The notes under the pieces were generated by a model. The model was given only the letters and a program-made list of their open reading frames with translations, searched no databases and was not told the origin of the DNA. Shown one piece after another: positions 51,480 to 60,691 of a DNA stretch of 64,000 nt. The position numbers and the translations under genes are program-made. The first letter of the stretch is position 1. Every line of letters begins with the position of its first letter. The stretch covers positions 46,049 to 110,048 of the forward strand of contig JAWXCE010000030.1 in assembly GCA_034440495.1 (NCBI GenBank), read 5' to 3'. Source of the stretch: JAWXCE01 sp034440495. Its GTDB lineage: Bacteria > Pseudomonadota > Alphaproteobacteria > Rhizobiales > Rhodomicrobiaceae.

Positions 51480-52355
51480 TTAGCGCTGGCAGCGCGGGCA
51501 GAAGAAGCTGGAGCGCCCGCTTTGCACGATGCGTTCGATGGCGACGCCGCATTGCAGGCATGGTTCGCCGGTGCGGCCATAAACTCCGAATGTGTGCTGG
51601 AAATAACCCGGCGCGCCGTTGACCCCGGCGAAATCACGCAAGGACGATCCCCCAGCTAGAATCGCCTCCTCCAGCACGACCAGAATCGCTGCAACCAAAC
51701 GCTCACATGCGGCAGTAGGCGCGCGGGATTTGGTCGCCAGCACGGCCGCCGGGCGCGTTGGCCGAAGCCCAGCGCGAAACAGCGCCTCGGACACATATAT
51801 GTTGCCAAGTCCTGCGATGACGCGTTGATCGAGCAGGAAACTTTTCAGCGGTGCGATTTTACCCGCCGCGCGCTTCGCCAAATATTCGGGCGTTAGCTCG
51901 TTGCTTAGCGGCTCGACACCGATGCCCTCAAATAGCGGATGCCGCTCCAGCATACCGTCGATTAGCGTCATATAGCCAAAGCGGCGCGCGTCGTTGAACC
52001 GCACGCTCACGCCATTATCAAGCGCGAACAGCACATGGTCGTGGATGGCATTGCGGCCGGTCTGATAGACGAAATCGCCGGGAATGTTCGCCGCACCGCC
52101 TGCTAGTTCGATGGTGAAGCGCCCGGTCATGCCCAGATGCATGGCGAGCGTCGCGCCGTCATCCAGCCGCGCCATCAGATATTTCGCCCGGCGGTCCAGC
52201 GCTTCTATGCGCCGCCCCACGAGCCGCTCGGCGAAGCGTTCGGGGAATGGAAAGCGCAAATTGGCGCGCCGCAGTTCCACGCGGGTGAACGCGGCGCCTT
52301 CCATAAACGGCGCAAGGCCGCGCCGCACGGTCTCGACTTCGGGTAATTCAGGCAT
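51480..52355 (-). CDS. mutM: Formamidopyrimidine-DNA glycosylase
   Basis: 291 residues. Removes 8-oxoguanine and FapyG. The N-terminal catalytic proline and glutamate are in MPELPEVETVRRGL; the H2TH region is LDQRVIAGLGNIYVSEALF; the zinc finger is C-x2-C...C-x2-C in CLQCGVAIERI and FFCPRCQR. ATG 52355 exposes the required N-terminal proline; a longer frame from 52427 would not. Confidence 0.97.
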   Translation of the reverse strand: MPELPEVETVRRGLAPFMEGAAFTRVELRRANLRFPFPERFAERLVGRRIEALDRRAKYLMARLDDGATLAMHLGMTGRFTIELAGGAANIPGDFVYQTGRNAIHDHVLFALDNGVSVRFNDARRFGYMTLIDGMLERHPLFEGIGVEPLSNELTPEYLAKRAAGKIAPLKSFLLDQRVIAGLGNIYVSEALFRAGLRPTRPAAVLATKSRAPTAACERLVAAILVVLEEAILAGGSSLRDFAGVNGAPGYFQHTFGVYGRTGEPCLQCGVAIERIVQSGRSSFFCPRCQR

Positions 52356-52411
52356 GACGCTTGATAGCGCGGGGCTTGACGGCGCGCCACCGTTTGTGTG
52401 TTTGCTAGAGA

Positions 52412-53167
52412 ATGTCAGACAGCACAAAAAACACCTTCGGATTTCAAAGTGTCGCGGAGGGGGCCCGGCAAGGGCTGGTGAACTCCGTGTTCTCGCGCGT
52501 GGCGGATCGTTACGACGTGATGAACGACCTCATGTCGGGCGGGCTGCACCGGCTATGGAAGGACGCGGCGATCAACTGGCTGGGGCCGTCGCGAACCGCT
52601 CATGGTCAGCGCCTGCTGGATGTGGCCGGCGGCACCGGGGATATGTCGAAACGTTGGCTGAACGCCGCTGCGCCAGACGCGAGAGCCGTGATATGCGACA
52701 TCTCGCCCGAGATGCTGGAGGCGGGGCGGCGTCGGCTTGCGGGCCGCTATGGCGACCGGCTGGAATTTCTGGAAGGCAACGCCGAGGCGCTGCCCTTTCC
52801 CGACAAGAGTTTCACGACCTACACCATCGCATTCGGCATTCGCAACGTGACCCACATCGACCGCGCGCTGGCCGAAGCATACCGCGTGTTGAAGCCGGGC
52901 GGGCGCTTCCTGTGCCTCGAATTCTCCGAGGTGCAAACGCCCGTGCTCGACAAGCTCTATGACGCGTTTTCCTTCAACGTGATTCCCCGGCTCGGCCAAG
53001 TTGTCGCGGGCGATGCGGAGGCGTACCGCTATCTGGTGGAAAGCATTCGCCGCTTTCCGAATCAGCAAACGTTCGGCGGCATGATGCGCGCAGCGGGTTT
53101 TGCCCGCGTGCAATGGCGCGACCTGACCGGAGGCGTCGCCGCCATGCATTCCGGCTGGCGGCTTTAA
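52412..53167 (+). CDS. ubiE: Ubiquinone/menaquinone biosynthesis C-methyltransferase UbiE
   Basis: 251 residues. SAM-dependent methylation of the quinone ring. FSRVADRYDVMNDLMSGGLH, the SAM site LLDVAGGTGDMSKRW, and FPDKSFTTYTIAFGIRNVT. mutM and ubiE are divergent here with 56 bases between starts. Its stop lies inside an 18-bp direct repeat (53154-53171). Confidence 0.96.
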   Translation: MSDSTKNTFGFQSVAEGARQGLVNSVFSRVADRYDVMNDLMSGGLHRLWKDAAINWLGPSRTAHGQRLLDVAGGTGDMSKRWLNAAAPDARAVICDISPEMLEAGRRRLAGRYGDRLEFLEGNAEALPFPDKSFTTYTIAFGIRNVTHIDRALAEAYRVLKPGGRFLCLEFSEVQTPVLDKLYDAFSFNVIPRLGQVVAGDAEAYRYLVESIRRFPNQQTFGGMMRAAGFARVQWRDLTGGVAAMHSGWRL

Positions 53168-53171
53168 AATC
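53154..53171. repeat. 18-bp direct repeat, left copy, flanking the acyltransferase gene
   Basis: GCTGGCGGCTTTAAAATC, identical to 54344-54361. This copy encodes the last four codons and stop of ubiE. The right copy includes the serA stop. The two delimit a 1.19-kb segment holding only the acyltransferase gene. Confidence 0.9.
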
Positions 53172-53264
53172 ATGCTGATAACTCCGTCGCCGCGCTTTTG
53201 ATGCGGCGTTGATACTTTATGATCTCAAGCAATCCCAAGTAGAAACGGATTTGAGATCAATATT

Positions 53265-54344
53265 ATGAAAACTGAAAATAATTCAGGCACTGGCTTTGAC
53301 GCCATACGTCTTGCCGCCGCGCTTCTGGTGCTCATCAGTCACGCCTTTCCACTTGGCGGGCGCGACTATGAGCCGTTCATGGCGCTCACCGGCGCTCACA
53401 CGTTGGGCAATCTCGGGGTCTGCGTCTTTTTCTCGATCAGCGGCTATCTTGTCACCCAAAGCTGGCTGCGCGACCCGCACCCGGGCCGCTATCTGACAAA
53501 GCGCGCGCTTCGCATCTTCCCGGCGCTGGTCATGGTGGTGATGTTGAGCGTGTTTGTGCTCGGCCCTATCATGACCCGGCTTTCGACGGCGGATTACTTC
53601 ACGCATCCTTACACATTCACCTACCTTTGGAACATGACGCTCTGGCGCGTGCAATATATGCTGCCCGGCGTGTTCGAGGCCGCGCTCTACCCGAACGCCG
53701 TCAACGGCTCGCTGTGGACGCTGCCAGTCGTATTCGCCATGTATCTCATCCTCCCCGTGGCCGCGATCCTGGCGCGGGCGACAACGCGCTGGAGTTTGCT
53801 GGCCGCACTGTTGGCATGTGTTTATCTGGATGCGATCATCTGGGATTGGAAACCGCTTGCGGGCGTCGGCTCGTTCGAGGCGATGCACTATCTGCCGCAA
53901 CTGGGAGGCTTTTTCTTTGCGGGCGCCTTGTTCGCGCACCTTTCGCGTCAAACTGTCGAATGGCTGGTTTGGCTTGGCGCCGTGGCGTTCGCTTTAAGTT
54001 TTTTCGCGTTACACACGCCCTGGTACATGTATTTCTCGATTATTTACGTGCCCTGCCTCGCCATTGGCTTGGGCTGCCGCAAGGCGCCGTCATTCTTGCG
54101 TCCGCGCATAGATATATCCTACGGGGTTTATCTTTACGCATTCCCGGTTCAGCAACTCTTTATGAGCGTATGGCCCCACGCGCCGATCTGGATAGCCATC
54201 CTCGCGCCGATCCCGCCTACGCTCCTGCTGGCATGGGCATCATGGACGTGGGTCGAGCGGCCCATGCTTCAATTGAAGTCCTGGCGTGGACTGGGGCTTG
54301 CAAAACCCGCAGTTCATGCCTCGGGCGCACAAGCTGTCGGCTAG
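53265..54344 (+). CDS. Acyltransferase 3 family membrane protein
   Basis: 359 residues, about ten membrane helices. Family start NSGTGFDAIRLAAALLVLIS, then HAFPLGG, VFFSISGYLVTQSWLR and KRALRIFPALVMVVML. These proteins O-acylate surface glycans or other exported substrates. An inverted repeat GATCTCAA (53221) / TTGAGATC (53251) lies just before the ATG. The gene is bounded by the two 18-bp repeats and separates convergent ubiE and serA, which suggests insertion. Confidence 0.92.
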   Translation: MKTENNSGTGFDAIRLAAALLVLISHAFPLGGRDYEPFMALTGAHTLGNLGVCVFFSISGYLVTQSWLRDPHPGRYLTKRALRIFPALVMVVMLSVFVLGPIMTRLSTADYFTHPYTFTYLWNMTLWRVQYMLPGVFEAALYPNAVNGSLWTLPVVFAMYLILPVAAILARATTRWSLLAALLACVYLDAIIWDWKPLAGVGSFEAMHYLPQLGGFFFAGALFAHLSRQTVEWLVWLGAVAFALSFFALHTPWYMYFSIIYVPCLAIGLGCRKAPSFLRPRIDISYGVYLYAFPVQQLFMSVWPHAPIWIAILAPIPPTLLLAWASWTWVERPMLQLKSWRGLGLAKPAVHASGAQAVG

Positions 54345-54361
54345 CTGGCGGCTTTAAAATC
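54344..54361. repeat. 18-bp direct repeat, right copy
   Basis: Identical to 53154-53171. It overlaps the last base of the acyltransferase stop and contains the serA stop codon (minus strand, 54356-54354). Confidence 0.9.
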
Positions 54362-55931
54362 GGAGGCGGCTGGCGCGAACAACATGCGGCAGCCCCTTCA
54401 CGCTTTCGAGCAGTTCCTCGGTGATGCGATCATCGACGCTCACGAGCGCCACGGCCTTGCCGCCCGGCTCCTCTCGACCCAGATTGAACGTTGCGATATT
54501 CACGCCGCTGTCAGCGAATAGCGTGCCGAGCGCGCCGATATGCCCGGGCTTATCCGCGTTCTCCGTGTAGAGCATGTGCGGCGCGAACTCCGCCTCCATA
54601 TTGATTGTCTGAATCTGGATAATGCGCGGCTTGGCGTCAGAGAACACCGTGCCCGCTATGCGGCGCTCGCGGTTGGCGGTGCGCACACTCACGCGCATGT
54701 AGCTTTCGTAGGCGCCTTCCTGACCGCGCCGCACTTCCTCAACCATGACGCCGCGCTCGCGGGCGATGATCGGCGCGGAGACCATGTTGATATCTTGCAA
54801 CTGCGGGCGCAACACGCCAGCTATCGCGGCCGAGGTTAGAGCTTTGGTGTTCAAGTCCGCAATCTCGCCCGCATATTCGAGCCGGATCATGGTGATGCCC
54901 GTTTCCAGTACCTGCCCGGCGAAGCTGCCTAGCAGTTCGGCAAGTTTCACGAACGGTTTTAGGCGCGGCGCCTCTTCCGCGCTGATGGATGGGAAATTTA
55001 CAGCGTTCGAGATCGCGCCGGAGATGAGGTAATCGCACATCTGCTCGGCCACTTGCAGCGCCACGTTCTCCTGCGCCTCGTTGGTGGAAGCGCCCAGGTG
55101 CGGCGTGCAAATCACATTGGGGAGGCCGAATAGCGGACTTTCCGTCGCCGGTTCGGTCTCGAACACATCGAACGCCGCACCCGCCACTTGCCCCGCCTTG
55201 ATAGCCTCGGCCAGATCGCGCTCGACCACGAGGCCGCCGCGCGCGCAATTAATGAGGCGAACGCCCTTTTTGGTTTTCGCTAGCGATTTCATGTTGATAA
55301 TGTGGCGAGTTTTGTCCGTCATCGGCGTGTGGAGCGAGACGAAGTCGGCGCGCCGCAGAAGCTCATCCAGTTCCACCTTCTCCACGCCAATATCCACCGC
55401 ACGTTCGGGTGAGAGAAACGGGTCGTAGGCGATGACCTTCATCTTCAGCCCTTGCGCGCGATCGGCGACGATGGAGCCGATATTGCCGCAACCGATAACG
55501 CCTAGCGTCTTGCCTGTCACCTCAACGCCCATAAACCGGGCCTTCTCCCACTTGCCCGCCTGGGTGGAGCGGTCGGCTTCCGGAATTTGCCGCGCTAGCG
55601 CCATCATCAGTGAAATCGCGTGCTCGGCGGTAGTGATGGAGTTACCGAACGGAGTATTCATTACGATCACGCCACGCGCCGTGGCGGCGGGCACATCGAT
55701 ATTGTCAACGCCTATCCCTGCGCGGCCAATCACCTTCAACCTGTCGGCGCCGCGCAGCACTTTTGCGGTCACTTTCGTGGCAGAGCGCACGGCGAGACCA
55801 TCATACTCGCCGATGATGTCGGCGAGCGCGTCTTTATCGAGGCCAGGGCGCATATCCACCTCTAGACCCCGATCCTCGAAGATACGCTGCGCCATGGGGG
55901 ATAACTTGTCGGCGATCAAAACGCGGGGCAT
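54354..55931 (-). CDS. serA: D-3-phosphoglycerate dehydrogenase
   Basis: 525 residues, long form with ASB and ACT domains. First step of serine synthesis from 3-phosphoglycerate. NAD site VIGCGNIGSIVADRA, catalytic RGGLVVERDLAEA, and histidine in TPHLGASTNEAQEN. The C-terminal ACT region (DKPGHIGALGTLFADSGVN) is for serine feedback. ATG 55931; the extra upstream frame (DCRVKPGND) is repeat-derived. Follows serC in the same direction, 104 bases away. Confidence 0.97.
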   Translation of the reverse strand: MPRVLIADKLSPMAQRIFEDRGLEVDMRPGLDKDALADIIGEYDGLAVRSATKVTAKVLRGADRLKVIGRAGIGVDNIDVPAATARGVIVMNTPFGNSITTAEHAISLMMALARQIPEADRSTQAGKWEKARFMGVEVTGKTLGVIGCGNIGSIVADRAQGLKMKVIAYDPFLSPERAVDIGVEKVELDELLRRADFVSLHTPMTDKTRHIINMKSLAKTKKGVRLINCARGGLVVERDLAEAIKAGQVAGAAFDVFETEPATESPLFGLPNVICTPHLGASTNEAQENVALQVAEQMCDYLISGAISNAVNFPSISAEEAPRLKPFVKLAELLGSFAGQVLETGITMIRLEYAGEIADLNTKALTSAAIAGVLRPQLQDINMVSAPIIARERGVMVEEVRRGQEGAYESYMRVSVRTANRERRIAGTVFSDAKPRIIQIQTINMEAEFAPHMLYTENADKPGHIGALGTLFADSGVNIATFNLGREEPGGKAVALVSVDDRITEELLESVKGLPHVVRASRLRF

Positions 55932-55943
55932 GAGTTTAACCTT

Positions 55944-56026
55944 GTCATTGCCGGGCTTGACCCGGCAATCCATGCCACAAGCCCCGGGTTACGTTCTAGA
56001 TGCCCGGGTCAAGCCAGGGCATGACG
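55944..56026. repeat. Dispersed palindromic repeat, copy 8, between serC and serA
   Basis: GTCATTGCCGGGCTTGACCC (left arm almost identical to copy 1 in gcvPB) and GGTCAAGCCAGGGCATGACG (right arm). Lies within the serC-serA transcript, where the hairpin could shape relative expression. Confidence 0.9.
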
Positions 56027-56035
56027 GTGGAGGGT

Positions 56036-57199
56036 TTAAGCCGCTTTCGCGAGTTGGGCGGTCGTGGTCACGTAGGCCCAATCGAGCCATGGCATAAGCG
56101 CGGCCACATCCACCGCCTCCACAGTCGCGCCGCACCAGATGCGCAGGCCCGGCGGAGCGTCGCGATAGGACGCGATGTCATAGGCTACCCCTTCCGCATC
56201 CAGCATGGCTGCGATCTGCTTCGACACGGCGGCGTTCTTGGCGGCGGGCAGCGACGCATCGGTGAATTTCAGCGTTACGCCGGTGTTCGAGCGCGTCGCC
56301 GGATCAACGGCGAGGAAGTCGACCCAAGGCGTGCGCGCCACCCACTCGGCGATTACGGCGGCGTTGGCGTCGGCGCGGGCGTGCAGCGCGGGCAGGCCGC
56401 CGATGCTTTCCGCCCAGCCCAGCGCGTCCAGATAATCCTCCACGCATAGCATCGAAGGCGTGTTGATGGTGGAGCCGGCGAAGATTTCGCGATCCACTTT
56501 GCCGCCCTTCGTCATGCGGAAAAGCTTGGGCAACGGCCATGAGGGCGTATAGCTTTCCAGCCGTTCGAGCGCGCGCGGGGACAGGATCAGCATGCCGTGC
56601 TGCGCCTCTCCGCCGAGCACTTTCTGCCAGGAGTAGGTGGTCACGTCGAGTTTGGCCCAGTCCAGCGACACGGCGAATGCGGCCGATGTGGCGTCGCAGA
56701 AGGTGAGCCCCTGCCGGTCAGCAGCGATCCAGCCGCCATTCGGCACGCGCACGCCCGCCGCCGTGCCATTCCACGTGAAGATGACATCGCGCGAGAAGTT
56801 GGCTTTCGCGAGATCGGGCAGATGGCCGTAATCGGCCTCGAAAACGCGGGCGTCAGGCAGCCGGAGTTGTTTGATGACGTCCGTGATCCAGTCGCGACCG
56901 AAGGCTTCCCATGCAAACACGTCGACTGCGCGCTGGCCGAGCATCGACCACATCGCCATTTCGAAAGCGCCGGTATCCGACGCGGCGGTGATGCCGATCA
57001 GATAGTCATCGGGGATGCCGAGCACGCTCCGCGTTTTGTCGATCGTGAGCTTGAGTTTTGCTTTTCCGGCGGGGGAGCGATGCGATCTGCCGAGCGCCGC
57101 ATTGCTTAGGTTTTGGAGGGAATAGCCGGGCCGCTTGGCGCAGGGGCCGGACGAAAAACACGGATTTTCCGGCCGCGTGGCCGGTTTTGCGAAAGTCAT
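56036..57199 (-). CDS. serC: Phosphoserine aminotransferase
   Basis: 387 residues, PLP enzyme making O-phosphoserine from 3-phosphohydroxypyruvate. This is the alphaproteobacterial form (MTFAKPATRPENPCFSSGPC, FTWNGTAAGVRVPNG). The PLP lysine is in TTYSWQKVLGGEAQHGM. ATG 57199. Heads the serC-serA operon, with a structured leader upstream. Confidence 0.96.
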   Translation of the reverse strand: MTFAKPATRPENPCFSSGPCAKRPGYSLQNLSNAALGRSHRSPAGKAKLKLTIDKTRSVLGIPDDYLIGITAASDTGAFEMAMWSMLGQRAVDVFAWEAFGRDWITDVIKQLRLPDARVFEADYGHLPDLAKANFSRDVIFTWNGTAAGVRVPNGGWIAADRQGLTFCDATSAAFAVSLDWAKLDVTTYSWQKVLGGEAQHGMLILSPRALERLESYTPSWPLPKLFRMTKGGKVDREIFAGSTINTPSMLCVEDYLDALGWAESIGGLPALHARADANAAVIAEWVARTPWVDFLAVDPATRSNTGVTLKFTDASLPAAKNAAVSKQIAAMLDAEGVAYDIASYRDAPPGLRIWCGATVEAVDVAALMPWLDWAYVTTTAQLAKAA

Positions 57200-57225
57200 G
57201 ACTGACCTACCCTTTCAGATAGAAG

Positions 57226-57280
57226 CCTCCCGTTGGGGGGAGGTGTCCCGCAAGAATGCCTAAACCTCGGCGTTGCGGGA
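57226..57280 (-). promoter_or_regulatory. Candidate serC-motif leader RNA
   Basis: On the minus strand two adjacent hairpins precede serC. The first is TCCCGCAA (57280-57273) with TTGCGGGA (57253-57246), with an inner GCC/GGC pair. The second is CCTCCC (57243-57238) with GGGAGG (57231-57226). They end about 27 bases before the ATG. A conserved RNA called the serC motif occurs in this position in alphaproteobacteria; I assign it by position and general architecture, not by covariance. Confidence 0.55.
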
Positions 57281-57350
57281 GTCAATCACCCAGAATAAAA
57301 ACCTGCCTTGCATTGTTGAGGCCGGTAGACCGATGCCAGCCGCAGGGCTA

Positions 57351-59168
57351 TTAGCTTGCCGCTGCGCGTTCCATTTTCTTGCGCTCGTTCGGGTCGAGGT
57401 AGCGTTTGCGCAGGCGGATGGACTCGGGCGTGATTTCGACAAGTTCGTCGTCGTCGATATAGGCGAGCGCTTTTTCGAGCGGCATGGCCATTGGCGTAGT
57501 GAGCTTCACCGCGTCGTCCTTGCCGGTCGAGCGCACGTTTGTCAGCTTCTTGCCCTTCAGCACGTTGACTTCTAGATCGTTGCCGCGCGAGTGCTCGCCC
57601 ACGATCATGCCCTCGTAAACCTTGGTTTGCGAGGTTATGATCAGCGGGCCGCGATCCTCCAGATTCCACAGCGCGAAAGCCACCGCCTCGCCCTGGCTGT
57701 TCGAGATCAGCACGCCGTTCCGGCGACCCTGAATTTCACCCTTGTGCGGCGAGTAGCCGTGGAAAAGACGGTTCATGATGGCCGTGCCGCGCGTATCGGT
57801 CAGGAGTTCGGACTGATAGCCAATAAGGCCGCGCGTCGGCACGTGCAGGATCAGACGCTGGCGTCCGCCGCCCGATGGGCGCATCTCGACCAGTTCGGCG
57901 CGGCGCTCGGAGAGCTTCGACACGACGGCGCCGGTGAATTCCTCATCCACGTCGATGATGCATTCCTCGATTGGCTCCAAGCGCTGCTTTGTTTCCTCGT
58001 CCATCTGGAAAACGACACGCGGGCGGGAAACCGTCAACTCGAACCCTTCGCGACGCATGGTTTCGATGAGGATGGCGAGCTGCAATTCGCCGCGGCCCGA
58101 AACCTCGAACGCGTCCTTGTCGGCGCTCTCGGTAATTTTCAGCGCAACGTTGCCCTCCGCCTCTTTCATCAGCCGTTCGCGGATGACGCGGCTCTGAACC
58201 TTGTCGCCCTCCTGCCCGGCGAGCGGACCGTCATTGATGCGGAAAGTCATAGTCAGCGTTGGCGGATCGATTGGCTGGGCGGGCAGCGCCTCGGTGATTT
58301 CGGGCGAGCAGATCGTGTCGGCGACTGTCGCTTTCGTCATCCCGGCAATCGCGACGATATCGCCGGGCTGACCTTCGTCAATCGGCAGACGCTCAAGGCC
58401 GCGGAAGCCGAGCACTTTGGAGATGCGGCCCTGCTCGATAATTTTGCCATCGCGAGCCAGCGCCTTAACTGCCATGCCCGCCTTCACCGTACCTGAGGTG
58501 ACGCGGCCGGTTAGGATGCGGCCCAGAAATGGGTCGGCGTCAATCGTGGTCGCCAGCAGACGGAAGGAGCCTTCGATGACATCTGGCTCAGGCACCAGAT
58601 CGAGCACCATGTCGAACAGCGGGGCCATGCCGTCCTGGGGGCCTTTGGGGGAAAGCGCCATCCAGCCCTGCTTGGCCGAGCCGTACAGCACCGAAAATTC
58701 AAGCTGCTCTTCGCTGGCATCGAGGTTGGCAAACAGGTCGAACACCTCGTTTAGCACCTCCTCGTGGCGTTCCTCAGGCTTGTCGATTTTATTGATCGCG
58801 ACAATTGGCTTCAAACCGATTTTCAGCGCTTTGGACACCACGAATTTCGTCTGCGGCATCGGCCCCTCCGCCGCATCCACCAGCACGATAACGCCGTCCA
58901 CCATGTTAAGAATGCGCTCGACCTCGCCGCCGAAATCCGCGTGGCCTGGCGTGTCCACGATGTTGATGCGCGTGTCTTTCCACTGCAGCGACGTGACCTT
59001 CGCCAGAATGGTGATTCCGCGCTCACGCTCCAGATCGTTGCTATCCATCGCGCGCTCGGCCACGCGCTGGTTGTCGCGGAACGAGCCGGATTGCTTCAGA
59101 AGCACATCAATGAGCGTTGTCTTGCCGTGGTCAACGTGGGCGATGATGGCGATATTGCGGATATTCAT
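57351..59168 (-). CDS. typA: Translational GTPase TypA/BipA
   Basis: 605 residues. Ribosome-associated GTPase involved in 50S assembly and stress growth. G1 AHVDHGKTTLID, RGITILAKVTSL, DTPGHADFGGEV and NKIDKPEERH. Then EF-G-like domains II, III and V and the TypA-specific C-terminus SRGNDLEVNVLKGKKLTN. Single gene. Confidence 0.97.
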   Translation of the reverse strand: MNIRNIAIIAHVDHGKTTLIDVLLKQSGSFRDNQRVAERAMDSNDLERERGITILAKVTSLQWKDTRINIVDTPGHADFGGEVERILNMVDGVIVLVDAAEGPMPQTKFVVSKALKIGLKPIVAINKIDKPEERHEEVLNEVFDLFANLDASEEQLEFSVLYGSAKQGWMALSPKGPQDGMAPLFDMVLDLVPEPDVIEGSFRLLATTIDADPFLGRILTGRVTSGTVKAGMAVKALARDGKIIEQGRISKVLGFRGLERLPIDEGQPGDIVAIAGMTKATVADTICSPEITEALPAQPIDPPTLTMTFRINDGPLAGQEGDKVQSRVIRERLMKEAEGNVALKITESADKDAFEVSGRGELQLAILIETMRREGFELTVSRPRVVFQMDEETKQRLEPIEECIIDVDEEFTGAVVSKLSERRAELVEMRPSGGGRQRLILHVPTRGLIGYQSELLTDTRGTAIMNRLFHGYSPHKGEIQGRRNGVLISNSQGEAVAFALWNLEDRGPLIITSQTKVYEGMIVGEHSRGNDLEVNVLKGKKLTNVRSTGKDDAVKLTTPMAMPLEKALAYIDDDELVEITPESIRLRKRYLDPNERKKMERAAAS

Positions 59169-59345
59169 AAAGGCTCACCTATAGCGCAAATGTTGTGTTA
59201 TCGCGCGGGCGACCCGGCGTTAATCTCAGACATTGGCATGATTGTTTAACAGCGCGATAACAGACCGCACGTTTATGACATGTACATAACCGAACAAACC
59301 GTAAATGGGAAGACCCTTGCTGCACTGCAACAAGGGGATAAATGT

Positions 59346-60059
59346 CTAAAGCTGGCGGCCGGTAAATTCGCTCGTGTATTCAATATCCTTGGCCGCAGCT
59401 TTTATGGTCTCAATCTCCGCCATCTGCTGCTTATGCATGCCCATCGCGTAGTCGGCCGCGCCGGTCTTCTTTTTGCGCTTCATCTTGAACGCCAGAATCG
59501 GGCGTGACGGCTCGTTGATGTCAAACTCATCGAGGAAGTGCTCGCGAATCGCGTTGAAGGCGTCCCAGATTTCGCCGCGCGCCTTGAAGCGCTGGTCGGG
59601 CGTCGGCGTCCCCTTTCGCGGATCGAGCGTCTCCATGATGATCCGCATATGGTGGAGCGGCGCGTATGGATAAAAGCCGATGCATTCCTCCGTCTCGCCG
59701 ACGTTGGCGTAAACGATGCGCATATTGTCGATGGTTTCCGAAAGCTGCTGCGCGGTGCGCAGGTAGTCTTCGAGCTTGGGCGCCTCCAGATGCGCGTAAT
59801 AGATCATGGCGGATTTCGCCTGCACGATCTCGCGCCACTGCTCCCGGAGCGACTGGATGAACTGCGCGCGCTGCTGATAAATCACCGCGAGATAAGCGGC
59901 GACGACGGTCGCGATCAGCAACGACGTATCGCGGATGAGGTCGTAAACATTCTGCAGAACGGGGATGCCCGAGAGCTTGGCCGCCAGCGCTGCGCCGATT
60001 AGCAGCACGAGGCCCGCCACCACAAGAAAGAGTATTCCGCTCTGCCGTTTCCGCGTCAT
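59346..60059 (-). CDS. Membrane protein with N-terminal helices, unknown function
   Basis: 237 residues. Two hydrophobic segments (GILFLVVAGLVLLIGAALAA and TSLLIATVVAAYLAVIY) then a helical cytoplasmic domain (QQRAQFIQSLREQWREIVQA, LEDYLRTAQQLSETIDNM). Resembles DUF4760-like proteins with a short inner-membrane anchor. ATG 60059 follows GAGGG; the longer frame overlaps the intergenic region. No partner evident; GNAT gene follows upstream on the same strand. Confidence 0.65.
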   Translation of the reverse strand: MTRKRQSGILFLVVAGLVLLIGAALAAKLSGIPVLQNVYDLIRDTSLLIATVVAAYLAVIYQQRAQFIQSLREQWREIVQAKSAMIYYAHLEAPKLEDYLRTAQQLSETIDNMRIVYANVGETEECIGFYPYAPLHHMRIIMETLDPRKGTPTPDQRFKARGEIWDAFNAIREHFLDEFDINEPSRPILAFKMKRKKKTGAADYAMGMHKQQMAEIETIKAAAKDIEYTSEFTGRQL

Positions 60060-60144
60060 GCGACCCTCGCCAATAAAGTGCAATGGCTTTAGCGGGTTAT
60101 CGCGTCGGAGAAAAGACTTTGTATTTGAGCGATTTGCGGCTGGG

Positions 60145-60642
60145 CTAACCCCAGGTGAATGCGATCTTGTTAAGGGTTGCCCCGCCGAAGCTTTCGATGG
60201 CGCGTTGCGAGGGCGCGCCGCCAAGACGGGCATAGAAATCGCACGCCATCGCATTGTCCTCCAGCGCCCAGACCGTCAGGCGCTTCAAGCCGCGGCGGCG
60301 CAACTCGCTTTGGGCGGCCAGAAAAAGCCGTTTGCCGAGGCCGACGCCCTGAAACTCCGGCGCCATGTACAACTCGAATATCTCGCCGTCCGCGCCTGAC
60401 GCCCGCGATACGCCAAGCGATGCATAGCCCTGCGTTACACCGTTGAACCTGAGCACAAGCACATCGCCCGCTTTGATCGTGCGCGCCCATGCCTTGGGGC
60501 CGCGCCTTGCTATCATTCTCGTCAAATCCAGATGCGGAATAAGCCCCTGATAGGTCGATCGCCACGCTGCGGCATGTACGCGGGCTAGCGCGCTTGCGTC
60601 AACCGGTTCGGCAAGCCTGATCTGGATGAGTTCATCGCCCAT
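60145..60642 (-). CDS. GNAT-family N-acetyltransferase
   Basis: 165 residues. Acetyl-CoA motif A QGVGLGKRLFLAAQSELRRR preceded by EIFELYMAPEF; C-terminal RLTVWALEDNAMACDFYARL. Cytosolic. Substrate not predictable. Start ATG 60642 chosen from family length; upstream open frame to 60804 would overlap the neighbour. Confidence 0.88.
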   Translation of the reverse strand: MGDELIQIRLAEPVDASALARVHAAAWRSTYQGLIPHLDLTRMIARRGPKAWARTIKAGDVLVLRFNGVTQGYASLGVSRASGADGEIFELYMAPEFQGVGLGKRLFLAAQSELRRRGLKRLTVWALEDNAMACDFYARLGGAPSQRAIESFGGATLNKIAFTWG

Positions 60643-60691
60643 TTGGGCGAAATGGTGCGCGCCGCACGTTTTTTCCAGCGCTGCCCGATGG

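Noticed and set aside
55932..55973. N-terminal extension of SerA (DCRVKPGND...)
   Set aside because: This peptide is the translation of the palindromic repeat next to the gene, and ATG 55931 gives the canonical SerA start.
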